From Kalaharituber pfeilii (taxonomy: Eukaryota; Ascomycota; Pezizomycetes; Pezizales; Pezizaceae), in contig WHUZ01000003.1 in the NCBI GenBank assembly GCA_015179045.1, positions 1,178,001-1,242,000 of the forward strand: a DNA stretch of 64,000 nucleotides, read 5' to 3'. Below are positions 14,093-26,736 of the stretch, one piece after another (position 1 is the first letter of the stretch; each line of letters starts with the position of its first letter). Both the position numbers and the translations under genes were made by a program. The notes beneath the pieces were generated by a model. The model had not been told where the DNA came from. It made no database searches and saw only the letters and a program-made list of their open reading frames with translations.

Positions 14093-14123
<31 letters not shown>
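14093..14123. repeat. (TG)15 dinucleotide microsatellite
   Basis: About 30 bp of uninterrupted TG/GT, directly visible. Confidence 0.95.
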
Positions 14124-14126
<3 letters not shown>

Positions 14127-14387
14127 GTGGTTGTGGTTCGAGCGCCCAAGCATCAGCATCGACCAGGCTAGCTTCAGGCTACCCTTCAGGGTGCCCAGGT
14201 ATGCCCAGGTCGCACTACCGCAGTTGAGCGTTAGTCTCTCGTCTCGACATTCGAGAGCGTGCACACACCCTGCCTGTATGGTGCAATGGGCATAGAGCGG
14301 GCACTCGTTACCACTCTAGCGCAGCACATTTGCATGGGCGGCACCGGTAGGAGCAGAGCAGAGCAGATCCGGGGGCGCCGCTCAGGA

Positions 14388-14418
14388 GCATCAGCATCAG
14401 CATCAGCATCAGCATCAG
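14388..14418. repeat. (GCATCA)n hexanucleotide microsatellite
   Basis: Five GCATCA units in a row, inside the GC-rich microsatellite island upstream of the ECL1-type gene. Confidence 0.9.
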
Positions 14419-15481
14419 TTGGCAGCCTGCGCTGCGCTGCATTCGCGGGTCAGTATGACAAGACAGTTCAGTGGTGCTGGAGAATACTCTGTCAGGCGAG
14501 ATTCCTGGGACGGCTGGCGGGGGGGGGGGGGCTCGTTTCTACAGGAGGGCATGGTTATGCATACGAGAATATCTCATTTTACGTTAACATTGACGCCGCT
14601 GCTCGCTTCTCGCTGGCGCTGCACCTTGGGGTGCCTGCTAGTCAGCGTCTGGTTACGAGACTATGTAGGTGCCTGCTGCTGTAGGAACTTCGATGTGAAG
14701 TAATGTCATGTTACACCTGGGTGGTGTTGCAGGCCGCTGCCGCATGCCCAGCGAGCCTCGCGCGCACTCTCTCCCCCCCTCTCTCTGGCTGCAGTTCTCT
14801 GAGTTCTCTGAGTTCTCTGGCTGCAATTGCGCCCTCGCCCTCGCCCTCGCCCTCTCCCTCGCCCTCTCCTGGTGCTGCTCACACCTTCGCACGCAGTCTG
14901 TTACGCTGCCGCCAACCCTGCGCGGCCGCATGCGGCATAGCCGCCAAGGCGCAATCTCTCGCTGCGGCTGCGTTTCTTTTCTCCCTCTCTCGTGCGCGTG
15001 CATCACGGAGCTGATCGTCGCCTAACCTTCTGGTTCTTCTGGTTCGGTCCAGGCCAGGGCGTGGCAGCCCAGAGACACCGCGTACTCTACAGTACCAGCG
15101 CCAGCGCCAGACCCAGAGCCGTGCCAGAGCCCAGAGCCCAGAGCCGTGCCAGAGCCCAGAGCCGTGCCAGAGCCAGAGCTAGCCCCAGCGCCAGTGCCCA
15201 GCGCCCAGTCCGCTCAGTTCCCACCGTGGGCGGCCGGCCGCCCTCCCGCCGGCCCCATGTCTTGAGGCAAATCCACTGATTGGCCGGCCTGCGGTGCGTC
15301 CTGGCCCCCGGGTGCCAGCCAGCGCTGGAATAGCACGCAGCCCTCCTCATACGTAAAGCGTCCCCATGCTGCGCACGCTAAACCCTCATCCCCCATCCTG
15401 GAGCAATGCGTGCGTGAGTGAAGGTGTGAATGTGTGAATCCTTAGCGTTGGTGAGGTGAGTGACCCCAAAGTGCCCTGCCT

Positions 15482-15509
<28 letters not shown>
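15482..15509. repeat. C28 homopolymer
   Basis: An unbroken run of 28 C followed by more C-rich sequence, about 390 bp upstream of the ECL1-type start codon. The exact length may be unreliable if the assembly used short or noisy reads. Confidence 0.9.
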
Positions 15510-15512
<3 letters not shown>

Positions 15513-15897
15513 CCCTCCCCCCCTCCACTCCCACCCCCCCCTCAAAACCAAACTTAATATATGTTCAACTCTCCTCCCACCGCCAACTCTCACCACTCCA
15601 CCTCCTTCCACAAAAAAAATTTCCCCTCTTTCGACTTTTGTAATCAGGGCATCGCAAGCTCCCTCGCCTTCCGCTGTCGACATTGAATGTTGAAATAGCA
15701 CCCTTCGTCCGTTCACTCGCAACTGTCTACACTGCCATTCATTGCTCAATTCATCCGCTACGCACTCAGAGAAAGCAGCACCTCAACCCCACCCCACCCC
15801 CCCCAATCCCCCCCCTACCCGCACCCACAGTATAATCCGTACATCCTAATACCTTAATACTCCGTCCCCAAGCAAAGAAGCAAAACAAATCGCTGCA

Positions 15898-16410
15898 ATG
15901 GATATGCTAGATTGGTCTCCAGACTTCTGCCTCGCCTGTGACCGCCAGAGCGTTTCTGGTGGAGCGTATTGCTCTCAATCATGTCGTCTGGCAGACCTTG
16001 AGCGGGCTTCAGGCGGTTCCAGTGCCTCTTCGTCCCCACAGGCATTACCAACTTCATGGGCTCCGCCAACACCCGGAACAGGATTCTATTTGCCTCCTGC
16101 ACTGAACTTTTCTTCATTGTCGAGCCGCCAGCCATCCCCATCAGCGTCGTTACCAACAAGCCGTGCACCGTTCTCATCAACACCTCCATCCGCTGCCTAC
16201 TCATCACAATCCAACTCGGCAAGTTACTCTCCAAGTGGTCGAAGCTCATCTCTTTACCCATCGCCATCCCGAACCTCACTCTCATCGTTACAGTCGATGC
16301 CTCAGCATGAAACTGGATATTTATCAGACAAAGCAAAGAACGAGCTTCGGGATTACGCCAGTTCCTTTGATCTTGTCAGGGACTGGAAGAGGAGGATGAC
16401 CGTTGTCTAA
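15898..16410 (+). CDS. ecl1: Ecl1/2/3-type zinc-binding protein (lifespan regulatory factor family)
   Basis: A single-exon frame of 170 residues. Near the N-terminus it carries DFCLACDRQSVSGGAYCSQS followed by CRLADLE. This is the Cys-x2-Cys .. Cys-x3-Cys pattern of the fungal Ecl1/2/3 zinc-binding family, whose fission-yeast members extend chronological lifespan and respond to nutrient and zinc limitation. The centre is Ser/Pro-rich and probably disordered. The C-terminal end (YLSDKAKNELRDYASSFDLV and following residues) looks conserved and helical, as in Pezizomycotina homologues. The leader is long, C-rich and pyrimidine-rich. Start is the first ATG. The family call is recognition from memory; a direct role in lifespan here is inference. 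Confidence 0.85.
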   Translation: MDMLDWSPDFCLACDRQSVSGGAYCSQSCRLADLERASGGSSASSSPQALPTSWAPPTPGTGFYLPPALNFSSLSSRQPSPSASLPTSRAPFSSTPPSAAYSSQSNSASYSPSGRSSSLYPSPSRTSLSSLQSMPQHETGYLSDKAKNELRDYASSFDLVRDWKRRMTVV

Positions 16411-19400
16411 GATTGTGGTGGACACAATCGCACAACATATACATCTCTCATAATCCTCGCTTCTCTGATATTTTACGGTTTACGATCTATTCATGCCACA
16501 TTTCTTCGCTTTCCCAAACAAAAGTACATTTTTATTTGGGCGGAGCTCTCCTCTCCATTTATTTCGTGCAACCTTCAGGGCGTGGCTTACTGTTTTCTGC
16601 ATCATTCGCCTTTTCTTCTCTCGGCTCAGTGGTATCGAATATGCTCTCTGTCAGCTTGTTCAGGCCCCTACAGCAACAGACGGCGGCCGAACGGTTCTCA
16701 GTGAACATACTAGCTACTCCACTGGTTTATCTCATATTGCCTTTTATTCCTCTTACTCCGCTTTCTCCTTTAGTTCTGCATATCAATGGGGTACAAGAAA
16801 AAAAAAAACGGTTTTCTTTTGGTCTTCTAAAGTTTTCTTATAATATAACTGGGTTTCATTTATCTGCTTTTTGGGTTGTTATTGTGGGGGAGGGTGCTCG
16901 GATTTGGTTGTGTTTTCATCTCTCTTCTTGTGTATGGGAAATTTTCTTGGGCGTCATCTGTTAATCAAAATGATTCGCGGTTTTCCTTTCGTCGACTTGG
17001 ATCGAGTTTCGGTCTCATTTTTGACTTTCATCGAACAGCGTTAGCCAGCAATTACACATGATACTGGGTCATGGTGAATACAATTCTGTACAATATCAAT
17101 ATCTGGGGATTACACATGAACCGATGCTCCTTTTGTGACTACGTACATTAGACAACTCCTGTAATTGTGCTCGCTGATGCCTTCGTGCCAACGTGCAAAT
17201 CTGAAAGCTTAACAAGAATCTGGTTGGCACATTTCTGACAAATTCTTCCGAAAGCCAAGATGTTACCTTCCCCTCTCCTCCACCCTCAATGCGCATTCCA
17301 ATTAAAAAGGGTGAACAGCTGAAAAATTTTTTTTGCTAGTGAGTATAGGCCGAATCTGGAAAGGATTGGCATTGCCGACACGTGTGGGCCTGATATGTTC
17401 CTGAGCACCTTGCACACTAACAATTCATAGATGTGAGGAAACCATACAAGAACACTCGCTGGGTTAACCCAGTGCGGCCGCCAAATTGCAACCTTACGAT
17501 CTCTCTCTACCTGGCAGGAGGGCGGGCGGCTCGAGAAAAACTGGCTGCTAGCATATCCTGGCTCAGCCCTCCTCCCGCCACACTCTAAAGACCGCCCCAA
17601 GCTAGCAGTCTTGCCCTGTCCGGCAATACGCAAGCTGATACTGGCTCGTTGCGAGTCATAGAGTCGTATTTTAAACTGGGGAAAGGCGAAGAAGCATTGC
17701 CCAACATTTGACCAAAGAGGCTTTTTCTTATTCTACTTGCGGACCATAGGATCGAGAGGGCGATATTTGGCTCATACTCATGCCGACTCTTCCACTGGCC
17801 ACTCGGGGAATTCTTTGTCTGCTCGTCGGAGAGAGAAAAACTTTTAACATTTCTCAAAAATTTTCTTTTCTCTCTGTGATAAAATTTTTACATATCATCG
17901 CATTCGGCCAATGAATTTGGGAGGCTATGCTGGGCAACTCAGCAGAGATGTGTTGTTCGATCATGATTGAAAGGAACAATGGCAGCATCAGCTTGGCTTC
18001 TGATAGGATGGGAGAGCGACAAGCGATTGGTACTCCAGAGCAGAATTTGCTAAGAAACCTTGGGCCTGGACCTCTCCGAGCTGAGCTTCCTCTTACTGAA
18101 ACAATGCCACTTGGGCTTCTCATAACACAAATTTTACGGTACATGATCTTAGATCTAGGGAATCGGGCTACTATTTGGTCGGGTAGTATTGGCCTCTAGC
18201 TACTACAATAGGAAAACCGCAAGGCTACCGGAGAATTAACGTCTGAAAACTCCAGTCTCCTTGTGTGTACTTTCCCTGTCCTTTTCGAGTTTCGGTCCCT
18301 GGTCAGGATTACGATCGCTCTACGAATTCAGAAAATTTTAAACAGATTGAGCAATCCTTCTGGTTGATTGAACAATACGACGTAACATCAGTAATGGGCC
18401 CGCGCATGATTGCAGAATATGTTCTGGGAGTGGTGTCATCTATCGACCGATACTAACGTGTTTCCACTTCTTACTCCGGCCGGTTGCAGGTTTTTCCGAG
18501 TGTTCCCTCCGGAGGTTTTCATTGCTTTTTTACAATACAACCTTTTCGTTTTTTGTTTCTCTTTGCTGCTGTTGCTCCAGTAGTCGCTTATACCCGCCCG
18601 ATAAGCATAGCAGAAGTACCAGCTTCAGCAAGACAATCACCGAATTGATGTCTAGGAAGGCACAAACTAAGATGAATGAACGGACGGATAATATTTGAAA
18701 GTAAAATGAAAATACCCAGGCGCCGCAATCCACTAACCTGCAATTCAGGTGCGCTGCTGGTTTGGTCAAGTGTGAGGCTGAGATTTTCGAAAGACAATTT
18801 TCCAGAGGGTGTCTTGCTGTACTGTGTGTACTGTACATTCTGTACCGTAACGTGCATCTGCTCGCGGGCAGCTGCCCAAAAACCAAAAGACCTGCTGTAA
18901 TTATGCCCAACACATCATACCACATTCCTGATAAAATTCAAGGGACGGTGCGTACAGGGATGAATGGATGAGACAACGAAACATATGAACAGCAAGGGAA
19001 TAACGACAGACGACACCAAGGTGACAGGAATAACCTCGACTCATCTAAGCCTGCTGTATGAATCGAAAGATACAAATCATAGGGACGATCGCCCGAGGCG
19101 TAAAATGATGCGAGGCCAAGATTAGCAAGCTTGGCCATTGTTTGGTTGGGTTGAAGCACCTCAACATCGGTAGATGCTACCCGGTAGGAAGATGTACCCA
19201 TCCATTTATCTATAAATCTCACACAATTGCAAGCATTGTAGGTGTGTACAGCATACAGGCAACAAGTGGCGTGGAACAAAGTTGAAAAAAAACTACAGCT
19301 GAATGTCTCTCATTGCCCGAAACTTCACAACGCGACCCTTCGATGGTCAGCATATGCTGATTACGCTCGACACTTTTTGCCAGTCTTACACAAAGTTGCG

Positions 19401-19487
19401 TTTTTGCGAGGAGTTGTGCAAATCTCGAAAAACGCTTGTGTAGATCTTGAATTCTGTTGCTCATCTGTTCATTTGTCGTTGTTTCTA

Positions 19488-19607
19488 TATTATTATTATT
19501 ATTATTATTATTATTTTTTTTTTTTTTTTCTCTAGGCAAAATTCGATGTGATTATTCATAAATTTGATACCAATCCCCGAACTTTTTTTTTTTTTTTTTT
19601 TTTTTTT
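19488..19607. repeat. (TTA)n plus poly-T tracts
   Basis: About nine TTA units run into a T-tract ending near 19529; a separate T25 run lies at 19583-19607. Confidence 0.9.
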
Positions 19608-20767
19608 CTCTTAATAAATTTATTTGTTCATTTATTTGAAGGAGATGGATCATTTCCCCCCTAATCACTTGCACATGAATATCCCAAAATATTATCCATG
19701 TCCCTATAAGATTCAGAAATTCTCACAAAAGAAAACATCTACCGACCACTCATTCACCCATACGTTCTCTTTATCTTATCTCTTGTCCTCGTCGCTGGTC
19801 GTGTCTTATGAAAACGTGCACTCCCCACCGATACCGGTAACGGATCGTGGATTTCAGAGCAGATCGGTTGTTTCGTGGGGTATGTTGCACCCTGAGTGGG
19901 GGGTTGGATAGCTGAAGGTGGATGGCCTGCCATGGTTCATCATGGCATAATCTGACGGCTAGGCTGCTTATATCATAGCTGGATAAAGGGTACTGCTGCA
20001 ACTGCAACTGCAACCTGCATTGCAAGTTGAAAGATATCTGGATATAAATATCTGGATGTAACTCTTGCTCCAACGGACCAGGTACATTGCTAGCCTATTG
20101 TGGGAATGTTTGCACTGAGCTGTGATACCTTGAGGGAGTCACATCGTTGTGCCGCAGCAGCCGATCGTTTTCCGTTCGGTTGATGTGGCAATGTAAAACA
20201 ACTAGGGATAAGGGAATCGGACAGGTTGGAAATCGGGGAGGGAAGCAGAAAATTAAACCCTTTGATACTGATATAACTCGAGAACCTAAAAGCTGATAAC
20301 GTAGATAAGCAGCAGCAGAAGCAGCAGGTGCCAGAAGGGTTCTCGGGCCTGGAAAGGGAGTAGATGGACGACGATCATGATGCTTTAATGATTCTGGCCT
20401 GCCAACTTGAAACAAGAGAGAAGCATTCACTAGGGCTGTTTGCATTCTTTACTGCATTCTGACATGACTCCACATACAACGCCTATTCCTTCTTTCGTTC
20501 CAAACAACAAAGTTGCTAAAAACTTTCTTCCCAACGAACAAGGAAAGGCTCCAACGTTCTCCAACTAGCAGGAATTCATTGGTAGGCATGAAAAATCCCA
20601 ATTTGTGTAGCTTGTAATCACACAAGCCCACGCGGAACATTCCAAACACCTGTTTGGCTACTTCCCTTCGCCTTCTCCACATTCTACTTAGTATCGGTTG
20701 CCTATCATAGCCCAGGCTGCGCGCGCCACAACCGACCCGCCCTCAGGCAATGATCAGCGATGTGTGG

Positions 20768-20793
20768 TGATGATGATGATGACGATGATGATG
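20768..20793. repeat. (GAT)n trinucleotide microsatellite
   Basis: GAT units with one GAC interruption, directly visible. No gene call overlaps it. Confidence 0.85.
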
Positions 20794-23700
20794 CTGCTAA
20801 CTGTATGGCAAGCCGTGTTGAGGCAAGAGGTTGTATCTGCAAGTTTACTTCACCGACTTGTATTGCAGAGTACTCTGGTCCTCCCATCAATTACTGCACC
20901 GCTGCAAGAGTTCGAAGATCCCGCCTTCAGTCAAGTCCGCGTGCTTCAAGAATTTTGGCAATATAGCAACGGCAGACGGTTTCTGCACAAGCATGCAAAC
21001 GTGCACTAATTGATGGAGGAGATCCGGAGCGTTGCTCACAATCAAGCCACAAGAGCACATGCTCTAGCGGGACGAAACGTCTTCTACGGAGGGAAATCTT
21101 GGTTCACCCCACCACATACAAACGTGCTTTACGAGTACACCCACCCCCAGACGTTGCCACACCTAACTGTTCCCGTCACAATAGATGCGCCCGTTCCCTC
21201 TCAACTGAAAACGGGTCTTCCAAGACCAAGGATCATGGGCTTTCAAGGACATATTTGTCCTCCAGGGCCCTGTCAATGAGGGACTTATTATGTAAAACTT
21301 TTCCCGCCCATCTCACCTGAGGGCAGTATGTTAGACATCAAGTAAATGCGCGAGCAATCTAGCATTTCAGCATTTCAAGATTGAGAGTACATGGTTGTGA
21401 GGCGCCACTGTTTCGACTGATTGCTGGGGCGGTTGGAAATAGTTCAGGGTATGAAGTGACATGTGAGGAAGTAGTTCTCATGAAGAAGGTAAGGGTTATG
21501 GTGGGAATGTGGTTCTTGCTCCGGTTGTTGGTCATGCATGCCGGTATATATACATGCTCCAAATTCCCACGTTTAGCGCTGGATCTATGTGAATTGTCTA
21601 TTTCTCAGACTTCGCCCTACACTACCTACCATGCTCTAGCATGTGAGAAACGTTCGGAGGCCAATCTATTCATATTGGAGATGAATTTTTATGTACGGAG
21701 TATGCCCTATATTTAAGCTGCTGCGACTATGAGTTAGAGTACATCATCGACAAACTCCGAAGAAGGAAGAAACTAGGAAATGAAACAAAAATATCACCAC
21801 GATGATTGACTGACCCCCGCCAAAAGCCATCGGTATAACAGACATATCTGGCAACATCACCCAAATCTGTCTTGAGTCAATGAACAGAGTAATGAATCAC
21901 AGTAGGTGTGATTTGTGTGTTTATATGTGTTCTTGCCTAATCTGCAAGCCGGTCCAACATGAAACATACAGGCCCTGGAGCCTGGGGGGTATAGGTGCCA
22001 GAAGTTAAGAACCGACATGTCCGCCCACCATACTTTTCTAACTCAATCAAATCAACTCTGATTTTAATGATTATATGATAAATTTGTTGCTTTTCGAGTG
22101 CTGAACAAATCTGTGATTTCCACTTTTTATATGAGAAAAGATTGGTGGAGCTGATAAACGCCAAGCTTCGGACTTTTTTGAGCCTTATGTTACATATATG
22201 GGGCAAAACTTGCCAAGCGGCAAATGCCAAGGCAAATAGTGCCTATTTAAGTTAGAGGGCAGCTCACTGTAGTCCGAATTAGGTCCAGTACTAGCCAAAG
22301 GAGGCTAATGATCGGTAGTCAGAAATGTTACATGTCCTTAACTTCCGACACCATATCGAGATCTGCTCATTCATATATTCAAATGACTGAACATGGTATT
22401 CAATCTGTGATTCTTCAAATGAAATGAACTGATTAAACCTTGTCGGTTATTGATGGGGCTCCCTAAATTTGACTGATACTGATTCCATGCCTTTCTTGTC
22501 CGTAGTTGGTAGACATAGAGAACTAAAACAGAACCTTAAACCTAGATTTGCAATATCAGCTGGGCTTGTGGACAGGGGTTGTAGTGAATGACTGTGCACC
22601 GAAACACTTGCAGCATCCATCAAACAGAAACTAGGTGAAGGTGGCTCCTCGGCTAACGAACAAGTTGTTGTACCGGGATTCATAAACAGCCTTTATATGA
22701 CAGGTGAGACGCTTCGGAGGAAGTCATAGGTTTCCTTGTCAGGTTTCCAAGCCAGAGAATTTGACTCATGTCTTCGAGGGGCTGCGAGTAAACGTGGCTT
22801 CCTCTGGCAGGCATGCCCTAGAAGATGGTCCACCGTATGCCACGAAGAAGTGCTTATCGTAGGAGCAGTAAGAAGAGTTCTATAACATTATGAAATGCTT
22901 TTAACGTATGGAAAGAGGGAGATGCCATCAATGGCTAAACCCGGCCGTGGCATCATGACACGATCTCACGGCGAGATGGGTACTGCGGGGTGAAGTATAA
23001 AGGGTTATGTGTGGGAACGAGTTAAAGATTGAAGGCGTAGTTCCAGGATACTTTCCAGTTGTAAGTTTCAAAAGGCTGATTTTGGGACTGCTCGAGAGAG
23101 TGCAGTCGGGCCGTGTCAAGCTGCGGAAATGAACATCATCCATGTTGACCGTTAAAGGTCTGATGATGATTGACGCCAAGACTATGAACGGGACAGAGGT
23201 GTATGTGGGGCACTGCTCCTGTTGCCATGAGAGGGTAACAGGACCAATTTGACTGTAGACGCAATATCTCAAGATACTGGATTTTCATCACTTCACAACA
23301 CATCACTACCTAGGTAAGGCCGCCTGTAGAGATTCTAATCTGGCAATGTTCCCTAGAAATAGGGGCCGTGTGCGAGACAAAATATCTCGGAGGGGTGGGA
23401 GGAGAGGTGAAAGGAGGGTGTTTGAAAGGGCGTGAAGTTGCATACTTTCGAATTAACCTACAGCTTGGTGAAGTAGTTTATCTGTTGTCCCTAAAATATG
23501 GACTGTAATGCTCCGGTTCCAATCTATAATCAATAATGTTAGTTGCAACCTGTTTTGTTTTTATTTTTCCTGTTTTAATTTTTGTTGCACGTAGAGTCAA
23601 GCATTTCTAGTCTCGTAACCAGTAGTATTTCCACAATTCTCTAATAACAAATATAATGTAACAAGTGATATGATCCCTATTCTTACTCAAATCAACTGAT

Positions 23701-25954
23701 GACTATCTATGGGTGAAGTTGTCAACTGCTATATCTGTTGAGTCCAACTTCATATCCTCTTACACGCTGTTGTGTTCTTCAATTTGACAATTTTCGATAG
23801 GCGGCTAAAGGGAATTGACCTCTGAAGTACTTGTTTTGCTTGTGGTATTGCTACAAAGGGGAGGAAAATGCTGAGCTCTAAGATAGGGCAGCTGGGCGTT
23901 TAGTGGAAGCGCTCGTAGCGTTCAAACACACTTCGACCATCTCGTTTACTCTCCTTCTCGTTCTCGGCACCTTCGACAGCTAATAACTGGAATCAAGCAA
24001 TCCCTCTAGTTTGCGGCACTGCTACCTAGTACTGGCTTGGCCGTAGAGGCTCAGTTGCAGAATGAGATCAGGGAAAATAGAAGCTCTCACAGTGCTAGGT
24101 AATGCAGCGATCCGAGCTTGTGCTCTCACTGTCCCTTCCAACCGGCCCAATATATATCTACGTATGCATTACTGCAAGCGCTGAGCTTGCTGAATTTCTA
24201 CTTCTCTCAGAATCATCCCAACTAGGAACAGCCAGACTTTCAACTCACGAACCTTCGTTTAAGTTTGCAGGTGTGATAGCAATTGACGATCTCTCGGGGT
24301 CTCAAGGTAAGCGTCTCTGAATCTATTGTCCTCTCTAGCGCAAATATATAGAGCCTAGAGGGCATGTGAAACGAGGCGGAAATATCAAAATCAAAAGAGA
24401 CTAAGTCTTTTTCTAACTGGCGATCTATTGATAGTTTAGCTTCATGCCCTTTTTCGAAACTACTCACGTCACAGGTCACTGCTCTAGGAGATTGGCTACA
24501 AGATTAGCACCGTTTAGATCATATGCGAGATTCATGCTGCCCACGTCAATCTCCGGTTTTTGTCTTTCCCAAATTACATCTCGCATCAATGCATCGATGA
24601 CAGCTATATAGATATCTCCACCATCGTCCATAGAGCCTCCGCTATCCGGCGTCATGTCATCGTACCTTATTCCCAGGATCAGTTGAATTCAACGACGCAA
24701 TCCTGCAGGCTATGGCAACCCCAAGGTTGATCATTCGACACCAATGATGCCCTCGCTACCTCATATGTATGATATCATAATGCTTTATAGTATTAGAGTC
24801 AAAGACAACGATAATGAACAAACTCACGCATTTCTACTGGTCCTACAGCATTACAGGCAGAGTCATGTCGGAGCTCCCTTTGTCAAGACATTTGGAAAAA
24901 CGCTTTCTTACTTTGACAGCTTATCATCACCAGTGGGGTGGATCAGAAAGTACCGAGGGGAGATGAGTTACATGCTGAGAACCCAGGAATGGCATCAAAT
25001 AAGTGTTTGGAGGTACCCACTTAAAAGATTGGTGCTTCCGCGGTGATACCAGAAGAGTTTTTATTTTTGGATAAACCATATGATTAAACTTATGATGCTT
25101 CTTATAATCCACTCGGTCTTGCAAATTTCAGCGTGATTTACACATTTTTGAGTTCTTGTTGTGTTGTATCAGCTGTGCCTTCTGACCTATTGCTACCGGC
25201 AAGCCGTAGCTTTCCCTCTTGGCAGAAAGACCCTCGGCATGCCGAGGATTATGCATAAAATTCCTCCAACGTTGCATAAAATGCAGCCTCAATGTTCGGC
25301 ATCCATACTAGTAGTGGTCATGCAATGACAGTCTATTCACTTTTGTTTCTACATAGTTTAGGCCTGGAGCTAATCTGGTTACTGATTGCAGCGGGTCTGG
25401 ATCCATCATGCTCTCGCTGCCAGCCTGTCTTCGGTAAATGTGTGCTATGTCCCTTCTCGACGGATTAAGCATCATACCTCTTGTGAGACACATGAATGAG
25501 AATTTTACGTCGACAATCCACTCAGTCGACGTAAGAGCTATGTATATGGTATATAGATACGAGAAATGGATGCAGTCTCAGGCCAGCCCGTCTCCGACAC
25601 AGCTCCAAGTGGACGGACTTGTCACCTCTTTTGTTTAATTTAATTTGTACTGATCTATGTTTGTAGACCATTCTTACTGTGTCTGCGCTGCAAAGTTGAT
25701 TGTACAGTAGTATCTGTTTTGGAAGCTCTTATACAATATAAAAATAAAGATTAAAAAATAAAAATAAATATGCATGTAGACTTCGGTAACGCAGGCCCAT
25801 GGTAGTCTGGCTACATAACCCCCTTGTAGTACAGTTCATATCTATACTTTTTTTCATATTACTATATTACCGTACTGCCACATAATACGCCATATTGCTC
25901 TACTACTGCTATGCTGTTAAGTTGCCATGAGCAAGTGGTTAGCAATGGCGACTT

Positions 25955-26205
25955 ACCACACGTAAATGAATATGCACTATACTGCACAAGTATGAGTGAG
26001 AAGGTAGTCATGTAAGTAAATGCAAACTTATGTGCACTATATTGCTAAAGTATAAGTGAGGAGTTCGCAACAGGACAATCCTACTCACATGTACTACATA
26101 TGCTGCTAATGTTTGAGGTAGTCTGGTTGATGTAAGTGAATAGCGGTACATATTCACCATGCTGCCATAAGTTCGAAAGGTTAGCGATATTTGTGATATA
26201 TGAAT
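25955..26205. repeat. Diverged tandem repeats (decayed minisatellite)
   Basis: Several imperfect copies of a unit of roughly 50-75 bp follow one another. They share GTAA(A/G)TGAATATGCACTAT-like and CAAGTATGAGTGAG-like segments, for example near 25962, 26012 and 26131. The copies are heavily diverged, so boundaries are approximate. The flanks are very AT-rich. Confidence 0.5.
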
Positions 26206-26736
26206 AAAGAGCTGGAGTACTTTCTTTCTGTAAATGTTTTTATAAATGAGGATCTCAAAGGACTTGAAAAGAAAAAAAAAAAAATATTCAGAAATTTGTT
26301 TTAATCAAAAAAACTGCAAAAACAATCATGAAAAGCTATCTAATTACTATTTTAAAGGATTATCCTTTCACCCTTAAAGACCAAATCGGATTAATTCCAG
26401 GCTTCACTTTTTATCACCCAAATTGGACATTTTATCTCACGGATCTTCTAAATACTTATTAGATTAGATATAAAATCGAACATTAGAAAGTTGAACATTT
26501 TAGTAGCCACAGCCTGCTTTTGTACCCAGACAATGCAAATCCCCACTGTGGTGAATAACCAGTACTAGAATCCTGCTCATCCTATCTACTGTTTTTCCAA
26601 CCAAATTCCAATGAACCGGATAATCCAAAGGTTCAAGAAACAGAAAAAGATAACCACACGCCGACCCAGAGCTAGTATACAATGCAAGACAATTTGTAAA
26701 CAAATAGTAGGAATAGGTATGAGACTGGAAGTGGCA

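Larger units (their letters stand above)
4326..15897. other. 11.6-kb gene-free stretch
   Basis: No reading frame here has convincing coding character on either strand. The first 1.5 kb after 4326 is pyrimidine-rich and may include the 3' untranslated region of the upstream gene. Other contents are a possible coding relic near 6714-6930, microsatellites at 7225, 14093 and 14388, a GC-rich microsatellite island at about 14.3-15.4 kb, and a C28 run at 15482. No tRNA-like A/B box pair was recognised. The longer frames seen mostly begin at GTG or TTG and lack conserved motifs. Confidence 0.6.
16411..26736. other. 10.3-kb gene-free stretch
   Basis: The first ~500 bp is T-rich and may be the 3' untranslated region of the ECL1-type gene. 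Beyond that I see no frame with recognisable domains. Contents noted: a TTA/poly-T tract at 19488, a T25 run at 19583, a GAT/GAC repeat at 20768, copies of two diverged short repeats near 23457 and 23608, and a decayed minisatellite at about 25.9-26.2 kb. Overall AT-rich, consistent with decayed repeat or intergenic DNA. Confidence 0.6.

Noticed and set aside
14130..14160. GGTTCGAG-like strings resembling a tRNA B box (also near 8430 and 59105)
   Set aside because: No matching A box or cloverleaf at the correct spacing at any of these sites.
13741..14295. 184-codon frame that looks like it begins with a signal peptide
   Set aside because: It opens with GTG rather than ATG and runs through the TG microsatellite; no domain recognised.
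21381..21716. 111-codon plus-strand frame
   Set aside because: Starts at TTG, no recognisable motif, no neighbouring exons.
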